Positions 1-12,957 are shown, counted from the stretch's first letter. The stretch: DNA of 64,000 bases from Paralvinella palmiformis (GCA_025642065.1 JAODUP010000831.1:62501-126500); one strand, 5' to 3'. A program made the numbers and translations. The notes: generated by a model from the letters alone, not told the origin.

Positions 1-1337
1 AAGACATGTCAGGGTTCGGACAGATATCATCTTGACACATCACGATGGATGAGATACCATATTTATGATATAAAAAGGCAACCGTTTAACTAACAAAGGA
101 ACTAGCATTCGTTACAAATTAATGCCATAATTGAAAAGACAGAAAGGCAGGTTTTAGATTAGTATCGCAATGACTGGAATAGGTATTACTAACCTACTAA
201 TGTGTTATAATTTAACCATTCAAGGTTGTGGCTATAGAATGTTTGATTTTGATGGAGTTTGTAATTAACTACTGAGATGGAATTTGTAATGTAAACAAGT
301 CTGATGGGATTTGTAATTAAGTGCTAAGATTGAATGAAGACTGTAAGAGTCTGGTAGGATTTGTAATGAGTGAGTATAATGGAAGCAATTATTGTGTCAT
401 ATGGTACTATAGCGTACAGGGACAGGAAATTCCAATATGGTTCATGGTTGTCAGCGTGGAGCCACCACCTTAAAAAAGGTGGTTGCAGCCTCACCCTCCC
501 CCGAATTTGTTGGATCTCCCCCAAAAATGTACCATTGCCTAATTATCTCGGTCATTTCACGAAGATGCTCATATTCCTCTAAAATCTGATTATATTTATG
601 AACAGTCCCGGTGACTTAATTATGGTCGTCAACAAGATGACTGTTGCTCCTGTGCAAGAAAGGGTCGCCACATGCAACCAGATGACTGTAACACAATAAG
701 ATCAATGATAAAGTGTTCACAGAGTGTGTTAAATAGGAACTGGTACTCAATATCTATAACTTGAAAGGAAATCCATACCCTCAAGCGCGATAATACACTT
801 TCCTTTACACGTATAAGCTATACCAGTGTAACAAGCTTTTTCGAAGTTATAGACTATCAAGCTTAAACTTATTTTGCATTTAAATCTGCATTTAAAATGC
901 TGTTTCAAATGAAGTTCATCCAATCGCACAACTCGTACATCCATCTGGTGCTACTTATATCCAACCAAATTAGTCAACCAACCAGTCCATCGATCAAATA
1001 ATTAAACAATCAATGATTGATATATATTAATAAGCGTAAACAAACACGGGTAAAAAGATAATTATGCGTAACTTACCATTGAGAAAACTCATTTTAGACC
1101 ACAATTAAAGCATCTATCGGAAATGTCGCGCTATCTTGAAATCCTGCAGAGATAAAATAAAAACATACTTATAATGCATATGCGACAATGAGGTATGCGA
1201 TTTATGTGCTTCCAAATCCCAACCCCCTACCTTCTGACGGTGCCTGGACAACTCGGCCCAAGTGACAACTCGGTCCAGATAGCTCATCCGGGGCCGGGCT
1301 GTCTTGGACAAATCGCCCCGGAAAATTAATTAATATT
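1..1337. other. No gene seen
   Basis: AT-rich sequence. Apart from the degenerate minisatellite at 236-375 I see no exon, RNA gene or element. Confidence 0.6.
236..375 (+). repeat. Degenerate minisatellite
   Basis: Four imperfect units each containing GATGGNATTTGTAAT and spaced about 40-60 bp. Confidence 0.6.

Positions 1338-1388
<51 letters not shown>
1338..1388. repeat. (TG)n(TA)n microsatellite
   Basis: TG run of 7 then TA run of about 18 units. Confidence 0.98.
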
Positions 1389-1391
<3 letters not shown>

Positions 1392-1492
1392 CAGCTTGGT
1401 GATCAGACTGATATGTAATAAGTGCATATGTAGCTTGGTGGTCGTTTACTTGCAGCGTAAGACTGATATGGAATAAGTGCATGTAGCTGTTT
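1389..1492 (+). repeat. Two-copy tandem repeat
   Basis: AGCTTGGTG...AGACTGATATG-AATAAGTGCAT occurs twice, right after a TG/TA microsatellite. Confidence 0.75.
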
Positions 1493-1539
1493 GAAATGTA
1501 GCACTGTATTATATTCAGAATTCAACCGTCCGATTCGCA

Positions 1540-1790
1540 TTGGCAATCCCACGAATCGCTACATGGAGCGAGCCGTTTCGTAGCATTCGCAGATCGCATA
1601 CGCAGTCGCATATGTGGAATAACGCTCGAATGTTATAGATACACGTTTTCCATTTTCTGTCGCATTCGTATAACGCATATCGCGCATATGGACCTTTGTA
1701 ATAGTGCTGCTTCTACGTACAGAACACAATGTCTTACGAGAATAGTCAAATGAGGGTATGTATGCTGGAGTCAAAATGAAACAACCAAAA
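1540..1790 (-). mobile_element. DNA-transposon end relic
   Basis: AATCGCTACATGGAGCGA, GCATACGCAGTCGCATATG, TTTTCCATTTTCTGTCGCAT and GTATAACGCATA occur in the same order as in the reverse complement of the 13.9-14.8-kb minisatellite and its right flank. Probably the terminal region of a DNA transposon; superfamily not determined. Confidence 0.45.
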
Positions 1791-2172
1791 TGTCCACCAC
1801 CAAAAGGTCACAGGGTGACCTATAAAGTTATCCAAGGACACTGACTATTTGCGCTCATCATCGGAGTGATGGTATCAGCTGACTGTCATTTCGGCTCAGA
1901 AAAACTCATCGACAAATCAATTCTAACGAGCCCCCCTCACAATAAAACGTCCGGACACGACTTCGTTCCAGAGTCATTCATTCCTCGAAATGACATCAAC
2001 GAATCCGGAAAAGAACACGATTCAGATTGAGGACGGGATCAAACAATTCATTGACAAACTTTATATATGACATCCATCAACGTTCGACGGAGCTAGAAGA
2101 CAAATTGGTCAAGAAGCGATTTTCTGTTTTCTTCCGACTAACTGTCGTATCATGTGTGTTTTCTTTCACTAT

Positions 2173-2176
<4 letters not shown>

Positions 2177-2254
<78 letters not shown>
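2177..2254. repeat. (AT)n microsatellite
   Basis: About 39 uninterrupted units; IYIY-type open frames here are artefacts. Confidence 0.98.
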
Positions 2255-2257
<3 letters not shown>

Positions 2258-2400
2258 ATGGAATAGTTTCCCTTTACACTGTATTGTTTTGAGCTTAAAT
2301 CTATTTGAGTAGTAATTAAGCTGACATGACATTGAACACACAACAGAGAGCGATTAATGGAGTTTAGTTAGCCTCTGAGCTATATACATAAATATTTACC

Positions 2401-2473
2401 TTTGGAGGTCGCTCGGCCCATTTAGCCTACCATTTGCACAAAAGTGGCCGTAAAACATCAATCAGTCATCATC

Positions 2474-2475
<2 letters not shown>
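2401..2475 (+). mobile_element. SINE 3' fragment
   Basis: GGTCGCTCGGCCCATTTAGC then GCACAAAAGTGGCCGTAAAA, same as the 3' half of the 3.2-kb SINE, followed by a short ATC run. Confidence 0.75.

Positions 2476-2479
<4 letters not shown>

Positions 2480-2537
<58 letters not shown>
2480..2537. repeat. (AT)n microsatellite
   Basis: About 29 units, directly after a SINE tail. Confidence 0.98.
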
Positions 2538-2539
<2 letters not shown>

Positions 2540-3152
2540 CTTGTGTTTCTTATTTCGATAATTTATCAAAAATTCATAACTAGTTTTCAACAGGTAAGTG
2601 CTCACCTGTGTTATTCTCTTCTAGGTAAGCTAACTTCGGTTTCTAAACCCAATATTGTGACGGAACCATATGAAATACCATTCATCTATCACACAACCTT
2701 CCTCCGTACAAGAAGCCCCACAAGCCACGCCGAGCTTATATATGTAGCCTCATTACCTGTGTAAATCAAGCGTTTATTAATGGGTGGACAAATGTGCAGG
2801 TGTTCTATAACATAAAAGACAAGAAAAATAAATACGAACCTGGCTGAGGTCAGGTAGATCGGATTTAAGCTTTCAACAGGTGCTTGGACATTAACTAAAA
2901 GTTGGCGAAGTATCGTTGTTTAGAAATGTTAGAAGTGATCATTGTAACGTGAAAATGTTCGGATTTATCGTCGCATAATTCAAGTCGGTGCTTTTTTGGC
3001 GGCTAATCGGTCACGAAAAAGATACCCGAAGGATATTTTGCGGGTCATTGAGCATGTAACAAGCTTAGAGAAGAACCCTCTATATGTAAGGTAATTACTT
3101 TAAATGAAGAGGGCAGGAGGAAAACGAGGGAGTGTGTGAACGTCAACGAACG

Positions 3153-3185
3153 ACACACACACACACACACACATATATATGCACA

Positions 3186-3218
<33 letters not shown>
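3153..3218. repeat. (CA)n microsatellite
   Basis: CA repeat with a short TATA interruption; abuts the SINE at 3217. Confidence 0.98.
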
Positions 3219-3383
3219 GGCGCCTCCGTGGGCTAGCTGTGTTCGAATCTCGTCGTGGGCATATCTGAAGGTTGTTTCATCTTTGACTTCGCTTCATTGC
3301 CTTCGTGGGTCGCTCGGCCCATTTAGCCTACTATGTGCACAAAAGAGGCCGTAAAACACCAATCATCATCATCATCATCATCT
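3217..3383 (+). mobile_element. tRNA-derived SINE, longest copy
   Basis: B-box-like GTTCGAATCTC at 3241, then a body with GTTTCATCTTTGACTTCGCT and GGTCGCTCGGCCCATTT, ending TGTGCACAAAAGAGGCCGTA and an (ATC) tail. Related pieces occur at five other places in the window. The A box is weak. Confidence 0.75.
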
Positions 3384-3879
3384 TGCCTCCAATTTGAGCT
3401 GTGTCGTACAATTTTAAAGATTTTTCAAACTTTTCAAAAGCCTCGTGGCCAAAGCTCCCGCCTCAGTAACCGTTGCGTTGTGGGCATATTATGCTGTCCG
3501 GGTAAGTAAGGTCAACACCCCCCGCTGATTCGGGCTTTATTATGGAAAACATTAAATGTCCCACCAATTTTAACGGGCTCAGCGTATCATTGATGCGTGG
3601 TCAAGGAAATCCGGACATTAAACAGGTGCCCTGTCTATAAACTGGAGGAGAGGGTAAATTATTAGACAGGAGGAGAAGCGAATAAAATTGGGAAAGTATG
3701 GCCTTTTAGATAATAACCTTGCACGATGATTGTGATGGTTTTAGGGAGGGTAGGGGATATAGGGATATATGTCAATAGTCAGTCAGCTTAATATTCAGTG
3801 ACTGGAGACCATTTTTTTTTGCGCAAAATATGGTCCACATAAATAATTAAAGGTGGAGATGGAATTTGATAGTAGTACA

Positions 3880-4226
3880 GAATTCGGAGTACGGACAGTT
3901 GTTCACCCGGATAGTTGTTCACCGGACAGTTGCTCACTTGTACACTTGCTCACCAATTAACTGATTTTTAATTCAAAAATATATTTCTTAGTGTCTATTA
4001 CCTATATAATTATTGGGATGAATATTACCAATTATTAGGGAATTAAAGTTCAGAGATTATTTTATTTTATTTGATTATTATAATATGTGATTTTTTTCTC
4101 TCATTAAAAATTCACTGGTGTGCAAGTGTCCACTTTTTCATTTGCTTTGTGAGCAAGTATCCGGGTGAGCAACTATCCGGTGAGCAACTGTCCGGATGAG
4201 CAACTGTCCTACACCCCAGAATTCCG
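3880..4226. mobile_element. Foldback-like MITE, copy 1
   Basis: Ends are inverted copies: GAATTCGGAGTACGGACAGTTG on the left is mirrored by the right end CAACTGTCCTACACCCCAGAATTC. Each arm holds three to four tandem 15-16-bp units of GGACAGTTGCTCACC type. The AT-rich middle has no coding capacity. Long inverted arms made of short tandem repeats recall Foldback or Mutator-like elements. Confidence 0.75.
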
Positions 4227-4237
4227 GGACTGCAGTT

Positions 4238-4320
4238 ATGTCTGTAAGACATTTCATCCTTCACTTCGCTTCACTGACCTTTGGAAGCAACCATGTTCAC
4301 AAAAGTGACCATAAAACAGA
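4238..4320 (+). mobile_element. SINE fragment
   Basis: TTTCATCCTTCACTTCGCTT, then GTTCACAAAAGTGACCATAA. The central GGTCGCTCGG part is missing. Immediately right of the foldback-like element. Confidence 0.6.
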
Positions 4321-4343
4321 AACATTTAAAAATGTATGCTCAT

Positions 4344-4391
<48 letters not shown>

Positions 4392-4397
4392 GAGAGA
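4344..4397. repeat. (CA)n(GA)n microsatellite
   Basis: CA run of 8 then GA run of about 19 units. Confidence 0.98.
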
Positions 4398-4399
4398 TT

Positions 4400-5548
4400 T
4401 GTGAACTCTGAAAAGAATTATTTTAATTATCCGAGTTTAAAGTTCAAAGCCGATGCCATTTTATCTTTTCTATAACCGTGAACTCTCAGTAATTTAGTCT
4501 TTCATTAGGTACGACATTGATGGGTTATTATTGTTATAAGTCTTCAACGACTGATCAAAATACTTCTTTTAAACGTCTCCCACCGCCTTCAATCCGAAGG
4601 TTACACTGATTCCTTACAAATAAGAAATCACCACCAATAGAGAACACCTTGAACTTATTAGCCGAATTAACTGACCCCATCAGCATCGACATTTACACCT
4701 CGCTACAAACGACGTCGGCAGATCTGAATTGCAAATGGCCTTCGAAATAACGAAAATCTGTTGGGATTGAGATAAAAATGTTCTCATCCACTGCGCGGTG
4801 TGAACACACCGCGAATGTTGTTAATTGACTGACCGAGACATCCAACACGCGTGTGCGGTGGGTCATCAAAATCATGCTTTTAGCGTCAAGACCCATCAAG
4901 TGGAGGCAAAACCTCAACACAAAGTCATCACCTCGTTGTATAGCGTCGTCGCGTCGTCGTATTCGGTGATTGAAGTGCTCCACCGCGAAGTTGCAATGAA
5001 CGTTGCCTTCCCTTGCGTTGGTTTATTTAGCCCGGAGGCCTTTGACTCAGTTAGCAGCGAGCGAAACTTGGGTTAATGAGTGGCCGAAGGGAATCAAACA
5101 GCCACTGATATATATATTTTAGTGTAGACGGTGGCGAGACTATATCACTATATAGTAGCGGATGGCTTCTGTTAACGAAGGTGTCCTGCTTTTGTTTCGC
5201 CTTTATTTTGAGCAATACTCCAAGACTATTAAGAAGATGGCCACATTCATCATCAGCCAGTCGAAATGGTCTTTTCTGTCCAGTGTCTTGATTCAGTAAA
5301 ACTGATAACTCGACGGATGGACGATATGAAGCAATCAGAAAGTAGCTTTCATCTAAATATGATAGATTGCTTATTATATAAAGGTGAGTCGAATGGGTGT
5401 GAATAGGTTTGTTAGAAGTCAAAAGCTTCATGTAATGGATTGCTCTATGATGTGTGTGTGTGTGCACGCGCGCGTGAGTGTAGAAGAAATAAGGCAGTTT
5501 TTTAGAGTTCTGCTGGTCTTGCCATTGATTTACAGGTTCTGAAAGTTT
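4400..5548. other. No gene seen
   Basis: 4690-5080 is less AT-rich and open on both strands, but neither reading resembles a known protein. A TG/CG run lies at 5453-5475. Confidence 0.5.
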
Positions 5549-5608
5549 TGGATTCCCATACGTGATATATTGATATTCCCATACGTATGAATTCCCATAC
5601 GTGATATC
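5549..5608 (+). repeat. Direct repeats of TTCCCATACGTGATAT
   Basis: Three copies at about 5550, 5576 and 5590, each with the palindromic core ATACGTAT or a variant, directly left of the hairpin at 5647. Confidence 0.8.
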
Positions 5609-5646
5609 ATTTATAAAGGTATATATTTATATACAATACCTCTCTT

Positions 5647-5739
5647 GGAATTATACCATTTAAAGCATGTAATCTGTGATATATATATATATATATATAT
5701 ATATTATCACAGATTACATTATTTAAATGGTATAATTCC
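5647..5739. repeat. Near-perfect hairpin with TA centre
   Basis: Arms of 34 bp (5647-5680 and 5706-5739) pair at 32 positions, starting GGAATTATACCATTTAAA and ending with its mirror. The 25-bp centre is a TA repeat. It could extrude as a cruciform. No coding content. Confidence 0.95.
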
Positions 5740-7335
5740 AGTATACTGTGCTCATCACAAAAATATACAGACAGGTATTTGCGTATCGATAAACCCCCGC
5801 GCCCATGCTCTACTGGTTATATTTATTATGTAAAGTGCACATTTATAACAATATTTCTCCACCCTTCACTGCAGCCTGATATTCTCTTGATTTAGGCAGC
5901 TGCCAATATAAGAAAGCTTTCTTGTTCACATCGTTCACAATTATTCATTCGATGCGATTTCGGTGAATGCAACATATGGTCGGCGAAAATATGAAACTAC
6001 GTGTAACTTGCCTGAGGTTATATACGATGACGCTCATTATATGCCATATATATACTCTTATCCATTATGTGCAAGCAATTCAGTACACTCTTTTATCGAA
6101 ACCAGTGAGATAGATGTGAGTGAGATGGATGTGTACTTCGCAAAGACGTTCTCGTCTCTATATGTTTTAACTCGGTTACTAAAGTAGAAACTTTAATTTC
6201 CTTAAAAATCATACTTCCGTGTTGATGTTTTTGTGCTAAATCTCTGGAGTTGTTAAAAATATTTGACAGAGTGCACAGGAAATTATTTTTTAAAAGAGTA
6301 GCTTATTTCCGCTTTAAATTTTGAGACTCCAGATAATCTCGTATGCAAACTTAGAAATACCCAATGTCCACTTAGTTCTGTTTATTAAGCTCACTGGTCA
6401 GTAGTTAAGTAAACATATTATCTCGAGAACTTAGTGTTCTTATTTAAATGGCTTTGGCAAACCGGGATAGTGTTTCCATGTCGTTGTCTTGGAAACTGAA
6501 AGGGAATTTTAAAAGTGAAAGTAAATATTTGCAGGAAAGATTCAGATGCTTGATTGAACTGAACCGAGTGTAAACATAATTGGTAACTATTCGTTGGTCA
6601 GGCAGCCAGTCAGGCCGAAGGATACCTGTGTGTTCAACTCGAAAATATATATTGATCATGAAAATTATGTAAACAGGGTTATCTCCTCCTCCCCCTGACA
6701 AATAGGAACCGCCCACCAATTCAGATGGCCAGGGTGTAAAAGTGATGCAGTTCAGACAACGTGCATGCTGCTCACAGCCCCAACCAAACATCGCATGAAT
6801 AGGCAAAGTTGTCTTGAGGGCAAAATATGATTCAAACCCGAAATATGATTCTAACCAATTTGAAAAAATATTCAAAATCAGTCAAGGTTGTGTCACGTGG
6901 CTTCAAACGGGGGAAACCATATTATGATATTTCACTTTATACTTGAGCAGATAATACTACTAGTAACATGTAACAAATGTGTGCGTATAAATGTGAGTAA
7001 ATAAGGGTGTAGGTGAGTGAATGAGTAAATGGGTGAGTGAATAAGTCAGTCAGTCCTATCTTTGATGAGTAAATCTGTTAATTTAAGAAGATAATGCCCA
7101 TTCTTTTAGATTAGATTACCGTAAATATCATTATAGTAAATTAGTTTCAAGTATCTCTTTTAGAAATGTATTGCTGTACTATACTACTTCAATCAGAACG
7201 AACTGTCTATTGCAATTAATATTATAATTTATTTAGTAAAATATAATATTTAATGGCATCCTATCCATTCAGCTGCTTCTTCTATATCAGATTCCTTCAC
7301 CGCGTTATATCAGCTGTTCCGCCCGATTATAAACA

Positions 7336-7336
<1 letters not shown>
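5740..7336. other. No gene seen
   Basis: An open minus frame of 143 codons (6875-6444) has no recognisable domain and biased composition; I regard it as chance. Confidence 0.5.
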
Positions 7337-7388
<52 letters not shown>

Positions 7389-7402
7389 GTGCACACACAC
7401 AC
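7337..7402. repeat. (TA)n and short (CA)n
   Basis: About 24 TA units then a short CA run. Confidence 0.97.
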
Positions 7403-7868
7403 AGACGGGCTAGAGGTCAACACCGAGAAGTGATAAATCTCTTCACAAACGGCAAAAATCAGCCCGTAACTTTTGTCTGACACTCCAGACAGGTCGTCGT
7501 ACTACACACGATACGATAGGAGGTGATAGCTGCAAATTGATCCTAGACGCCGGGTTATGCCGCTAGCATCGCACTTCAATGCTGCGAAATAGTGGCCCAG
7601 TCAATAATCACTATTGGCTGATAAGACACTGCCCGCTGATAAGGCCGCGGCTCCAAATTGTTAATAACGAAACGAGCTAAGGCCTTTCTGAGTGTATATC
7701 GCCTTTGTGCCGTAAGGTCCTGTATGGCGGAGTGTTTAACATCTGTCAGACTTGTCGAGTGCGTCGAAAGCTTGTCGAAAACCTTTCGGCAAACAGAATC
7801 AAAGGCCTCTATATAAGTGATCAAGATAAGAACAGAGCTGAGAAGATGTCACCCAGAACTGTGATAAA

Positions 7869-7996
7869 TGATGTTTGTGTGTGTGTGTGTGTGTGTTTGT
7901 GTGTGTGCGCGCGTGCGCGCACGTCCGCGCGCGTGTTATTCCCTCCCTGTGTGTATGTTATTATTTGTGTGTGTGTGTGTGTGGGGGGGGGGGGGT
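7869..7996. repeat. TG/CG alternating tract and poly-G
   Basis: TG runs, GCGCGCGTGCGCGCACG-type alternation at about 7905-7936, and G13 at about 7983-7995. Strong Z-DNA and G-quadruplex candidate. Confidence 0.95.
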
Positions 7997-8223
7997 TCGT
8001 GCGTGCCAGCTGATGAACTTACGTGCGTGCACGGTGTAGAACTACTTGGAATTTTTTTTAATGATTATTTCAAATGTTTTAATGGGATCAAGAGGCTGGT
8101 TATATGGCCGCCGTTAAACAAAGGACATTAAATTTAAATTTCAAAATCGGAATACTAATCTTTGACAGATTAGATTATCGGTTTAGATATAAAGGCCCTA
8201 TCTCATCGATCAGAAAATATGTC

Positions 8224-8248
8224 TCACACACACACACACACACACACA
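8224..8248. repeat. (CA)n microsatellite
   Basis: About 12 units. Confidence 0.97.
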
Positions 8249-9846
8249 GTAAGGCCACTGTATGATTTAGATTAATCGTATATGATCTACGAAGTGATAT
8301 ATGCCGCGTTTGAAATGCGTCGCTATAGCAACCATATACTATAAACACCATTCAAGAGTGCCAGGTTCAATGACCGTTAAGTAGTAGATAGTTGTAGTAG
8401 GTAGTAACGTCCGGGGATTGGTCTGCTTGATCTACTTAATTTAGAGGAGAGTGGTTTAATCGGCGTCATGTGATCGAGCTAACTATCCAGAAGAACATCT
8501 GGATTAGATGTATGTTCATAATATTGTCCAAGCCGAGGTCAGTCGGATTACTCACTGGCACTTCTTTTATCGCCCGTTTAGAACCACTCAGTGGTGTAGA
8601 CATATGTGTACCCTGGAGATTGTGGTAAAGGGAATGTGGCCATATATCTTCCCTGCCAGTTCCCCCCCCCTAAATCATCGCTCTTGATTTTTGAAAGATG
8701 CATGCTGTTCGATATCACATCGTTCTACACACCCTTTAGTGTGAGTGTGCGCGCCCTCCTCACGATGTATTTGGAGTATACAATGGTCCTTTTCACTCCG
8801 AAGATTCCGGAAGTACTGACCAATCAGAGGCTGACTAACGTTTGACCCCTTTGACAAGAATCCAGTTAAATCAGAGACTTTGGTTAAACTATTTTCAGCC
8901 ACGCCAGGAAACACCGGTTGTGGACATATAACCAGTCTTTTTCCAGTGATGAAAGTAGATAACGTTATTAAAAATATATTATCATACTCTTCTTTCTAAA
9001 TAAATAGGTGAGAAATGAATTAAATTTATATTTTACAATGTGTGTTTGATAATACGAAATATCCGTGTGTATTTCAATTGTTTTTTTCCACCTGAAAGAT
9101 CAATAAAATCTGTCCTATTTGTTAGGCCACAGTTAGAAATAAGTTGTAAGCTCAATAGTTTATATTATAATGCTGAATTAACCCTTTTTTTACATTTCCC
9201 AACAAATTTGAAGTGAAGGGACCGCGAACAAACGGTTATTTCAGTGAAGCAAATGTCCTTAAATAACCACTTTGACCTCTGACCTAGCTCGAACCGCCAC
9301 CAGGGAAACCCAGCTGAACTTTATTTGAACGGAGGATATTATTAGAAGTTGACAATAAATACTACACGAATACAAATACCGAAATATTACAACTTCACCG
9401 CAACAACTTTTACTCATAGTAGTATTTTCTACTAAATTATATTCTGTCAAAGACGGATTTATCGCTCACTATATTAATTCAGCCTACTTGGTTTATCAGT
9501 CTTGGTAAATCTGTATTTATTTTTTATAGTAATTTAATCAGTCCACCTATCACAGGCTATTGTATTCCTTCGGTGTTGGCTGCCATGAAAGGTGCTAATT
9601 TGCGCATCACTTTCCGCGCAGACAAAGTGCGTACATTAAAAAAGCCATTTAAATCCGAATGACTTTTGACCATAATCACGACCTGGTGACGGCTATGTAT
9701 ACCGTCCCAAATGCGTGAACTGTCATTAGAATATCAGGTAAATGGATTTATTGGTCTTTTCCCATCAAGAAATGGGATAATGACATTTACTTCGATGGCT
9801 GTGGAATTTTTGTGTTAATTAACTGAAAATAAAACGTATTATACGT

Positions 9847-9847
<1 letters not shown>

Positions 9848-9907
<60 letters not shown>

Positions 9908-9926
9908 AATATTTTAAAATAAAACG

Positions 9927-9970
<44 letters not shown>

Positions 9971-10025
9971 CGTGTGCGTGTGCGTGCGTGCGTGCGTGTG
10001 CGTGTGCGTGCGGGCGGGCGGGCGG
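9848..10025. repeat. Compound CA/TA/TG/CG repeat
   Basis: CA, TA, a spacer AAATAAAACGTA, TA, TG, GCGT and finally GCGG units. The spacer also occurs just left of the array. Confidence 0.97.
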
Positions 10026-10781
10026 TGAGCGTTTTAGGATACATACATATAGAGTCCCTGGCTCCTAACGAAGCTCAGTAGATAAATAACTGTAGTCTAT
10101 TCTATCCAGTATCTACATCTAATCTAGTCTATCCAAGTAGAGATGAGTAATTAGAGCAACGTAATGGAATAAATAGAAATCCGAAATATATAACCGTATT
10201 ATAACAATCCTTTAAACAACTTTATGTTATTCAGTTATACTGTGACAATAGGCATTTAGAATTATAACTACAGTAGTAAGGACAGCTCATGTTGGACTTA
10301 TTTATATACGATCAAGTTTCTTGATGAATATGACAGAGCATAGTTTCCATTTTAAGGGAAATGTGGAAAAGAGATCGATCGGTTGGATGGGAAGGGGATC
10401 ATCTTTGGTCGAAGGTTAAAGGTCTCCGGGAGCATCGCTTTCTTATCTATCAAACGATAAAGAGAGGTTGATCATACACCACCCCCACCCGCTAGTGGGC
10501 TCCGACGTTGTAGTAGTCACCGCTGTTGATCTAATCTGATGTGGTTTGCGTGGAATTCAAAGCAATCAGGAATATTTTGTTCACACATCGGCAAGCTACT
10601 AGCTAATTTGATCCCGAACGCAAATAAACGTTCCCTACCGCTGATGGAGCGATTCCAGAATGTTACACTTTTAGTTTTACTCGTCAGAGAAATGTAGAAA
10701 GTTTGAGGCGATAAAACCGAACTTTGGTCGTATTTCGTAAATGGCAACTTCATGATTTGTTATTGGCCTGCAAACAGTTTT

Positions 10782-10782
<1 letters not shown>

Positions 10783-10816
<34 letters not shown>
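10783..10816. repeat. (CA)n microsatellite
   Basis: About 17 units. Confidence 0.97.
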
Positions 10817-10817
<1 letters not shown>

Positions 10818-11909
10818 GCTTCGGATGACGGTTGGAGCTAGAAGACGGGAAATACTGAAGATGTTAACACCAGATTGGTTTATTTAAAAAGTAGCGAAAA
10901 TGGCCAAGAATAATCCCGAACAACGTAAAGTTGCACGCAGAATCGGACTGCTATTAACAACTGAATTAAAAAGGTTCTTCAAAGTAAAGTTTTTAAAATA
11001 ATTCAAAACGTGAATTAGCTTACGGTTCAATTGGATATTTAACTTTTCAGGTGTATTATGTTCAAAACGGTTGGTTTTCGAGATGAAAACTTATATTTTC
11101 AATGGTATAATATCACACCAACAAAGAACAAAAAAACCCAGAGATCAGTGAAGAAACTGACCAATGCGTGATTTTTTATTCGTTAAATATAAAACTATGA
11201 GTAACAGAACATATTTGTCACGATTATCAGGAGGTCATACAAAATCCATTCGTTCTCCAGGTTAGTTTTAGCTGAAATGGTGACGCTACCAACCCAAACA
11301 GATGAGCAATGAAGTAGTATTGATTTCACAAGAGACTAGATCTTTCTTTTGTAGATCAGGACTCCAGAAGGATCAGAATGATGCCTGCGGATAGTCAACA
11401 CCCTGTCGCAATAATCCCTGCACCGCATGACCTGTGGCTACATAGGTGAGCTATAAACAGCCGTATTGGGATCCGCCACACACTTCTGGGGGGGTTAATT
11501 GTGTTTAGTTTAGCCAACAACGGAGTGGGTGTCTGTCTGGATGTCGCCGCAGGTGGTTACGTCTGGGTATCTGTTGCTGGCGCGGCAGGGGAGGGGTCTT
11601 TGGGACAATTTGAATATTTTCTTCACCGTTGAGGCTGGCGGAGTTTATCCAGAGACCCAGTCTGAGATTCTAGGAAAGAGAGAGAATGCCTTCGTTCTCA
11701 CTCCGCGGATATGGCTGATGCTGGAGCCTGTGGATCAGCTTCTCGTACGTGAACTGTGCAAATTATAAGGATTTGCAGAAATTTTTATTATGTGGCGTAG
11801 GTGAGTTGACACACTATTTCACAATTCTGTTTCTAAATAAATCATTAAAATATAAAATTAATTAACGAAGTGGTTGCGTAGCCGAGCATGGGAACCTTGT
11901 TCCTCAGCG

Positions 11910-12308
11910 CTATCATGCTATGGCGGTATAGATTTAGATCCGAACACTCAACGCGCATGCACTGGCTCCCAAATCTGACCATAATAGATCTACTTTATCT
12001 ACATTTTTATTTGGTCTAAAGTTAGGCTGAGGCTTTTTGACAGCTTTGAAGGTGTTCAAACAAGATTAAAGGAGGTCGAAGATACCATATCGTCAGCATT
12101 ATAGATCTAGATGTCAGAGCGCTCAATACGCATGCGCCAATTATTCATGGTTCATTCGTTGGCTCTTACTTCCGCTCAATTTACAATTATGGCGGCAGAT
12201 CACGCAGTAGACTAGTTACATTTGGATTGAAAATAGATGCTTTTGATAGTCTAGTTTTGAAGAGGACAGAGGTACAAACGAAAATCAAAGGAATAGAAGA
12301 TAGAACAG
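11910..12308 (+). repeat. Divergent tandem duplication, promoter-like
   Basis: Two copies (about 11910-12085 and 12086-12308) share ATAGATCTAGAT-, a GCATGC core (11955, 12130) and AGGTACAAACGAAAATCAAAG-type ends. The second copy has an NRF1-like TACGCATGCGCC, an ETS-like ACTTCCGC and a YY1-like AATTATGGCGGC in a row, as in TATA-less promoters. No transcript is evident downstream. Confidence 0.6.
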
Positions 12309-12539
12309 CCGTGCATCTTTCTTATAAATGCTAAACTTTCTTTTTAATCTAATTATAATGCCTATTAATTATTTAATGGACCTAATCAAGTAATATCATT
12401 ATTAAATACTAGATACACAAATCATACAGCCGTAACTAGATGCAGTAATTACAACTTGAACTACTCTCCCGTACTGAAGTTGATGGGAGCCGATGGAAAA
12501 CTAAATCTAAGTAGACTCTAGTCTAGACCACGATCACGA

Positions 12540-12740
12540 AACCGATCGGATCTAGACACTCATCATGAACATTGTTCCGATGCTGAATGCTCGGATCTTT
12601 ACCACCAACGAACACTGTTCCAATGCTCGGCTTGTGGTTCCGCGTCCCAGTACCGGAAACAGCCAAACTTGGCACAAGCGCGTTGAATGCTTGGACCATT
12701 ACCATCAACGAACACGATTCCGACGTTCGGATACGTAACA
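12540..12740 (+). repeat. 100-bp tandem repeat
   Basis: GAATGCTCGGATCTTTACCA at 12585 recurs as GAATGCTTGGACCATTACCA at 12685, each followed by TCAACGAACAC-type sequence and GTTCCGATG-type words. Confidence 0.75.
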
Positions 12741-12904
12741 ACAGCCTAAAAATTATGAAAGTGATTATTTCCCAGGTTGTTAATTAACAGGATTATTTCT
12801 GCCATGGAACTGGTTCTGGTTGCTCACAATATTTCTTTGCCAGTAATCCAACTCTTGCCAGTGCTATGCCATCTCATGGCAACTGCATTATTGTGAGTTA
12901 TTCA

Positions 12905-12908
<4 letters not shown>

Positions 12909-12957
<49 letters not shown>

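Larger units (their letters stand above)
8250..11909. other. No gene seen
   Basis: Unique-looking AT-rich sequence around microsatellites at 9.85 and 10.78 kb. CTAG-rich words at 10085-10145. Confidence 0.5.

Noticed and set aside
2027..2764. Open frames through TA repeats (IYIYIY chains)
   Set aside because: Composition is entirely due to the dinucleotide repeat on both strands; no splice or domain support.
4693..5076. Overlapping open frames on both strands
   Set aside because: No recognisable motif, no convincing splice sites, and both strands open equally.
6444..6875. 143-codon minus-strand frame
   Set aside because: Glycine run and mixed hydrophobic composition without any domain; likely chance in less AT-rich DNA.
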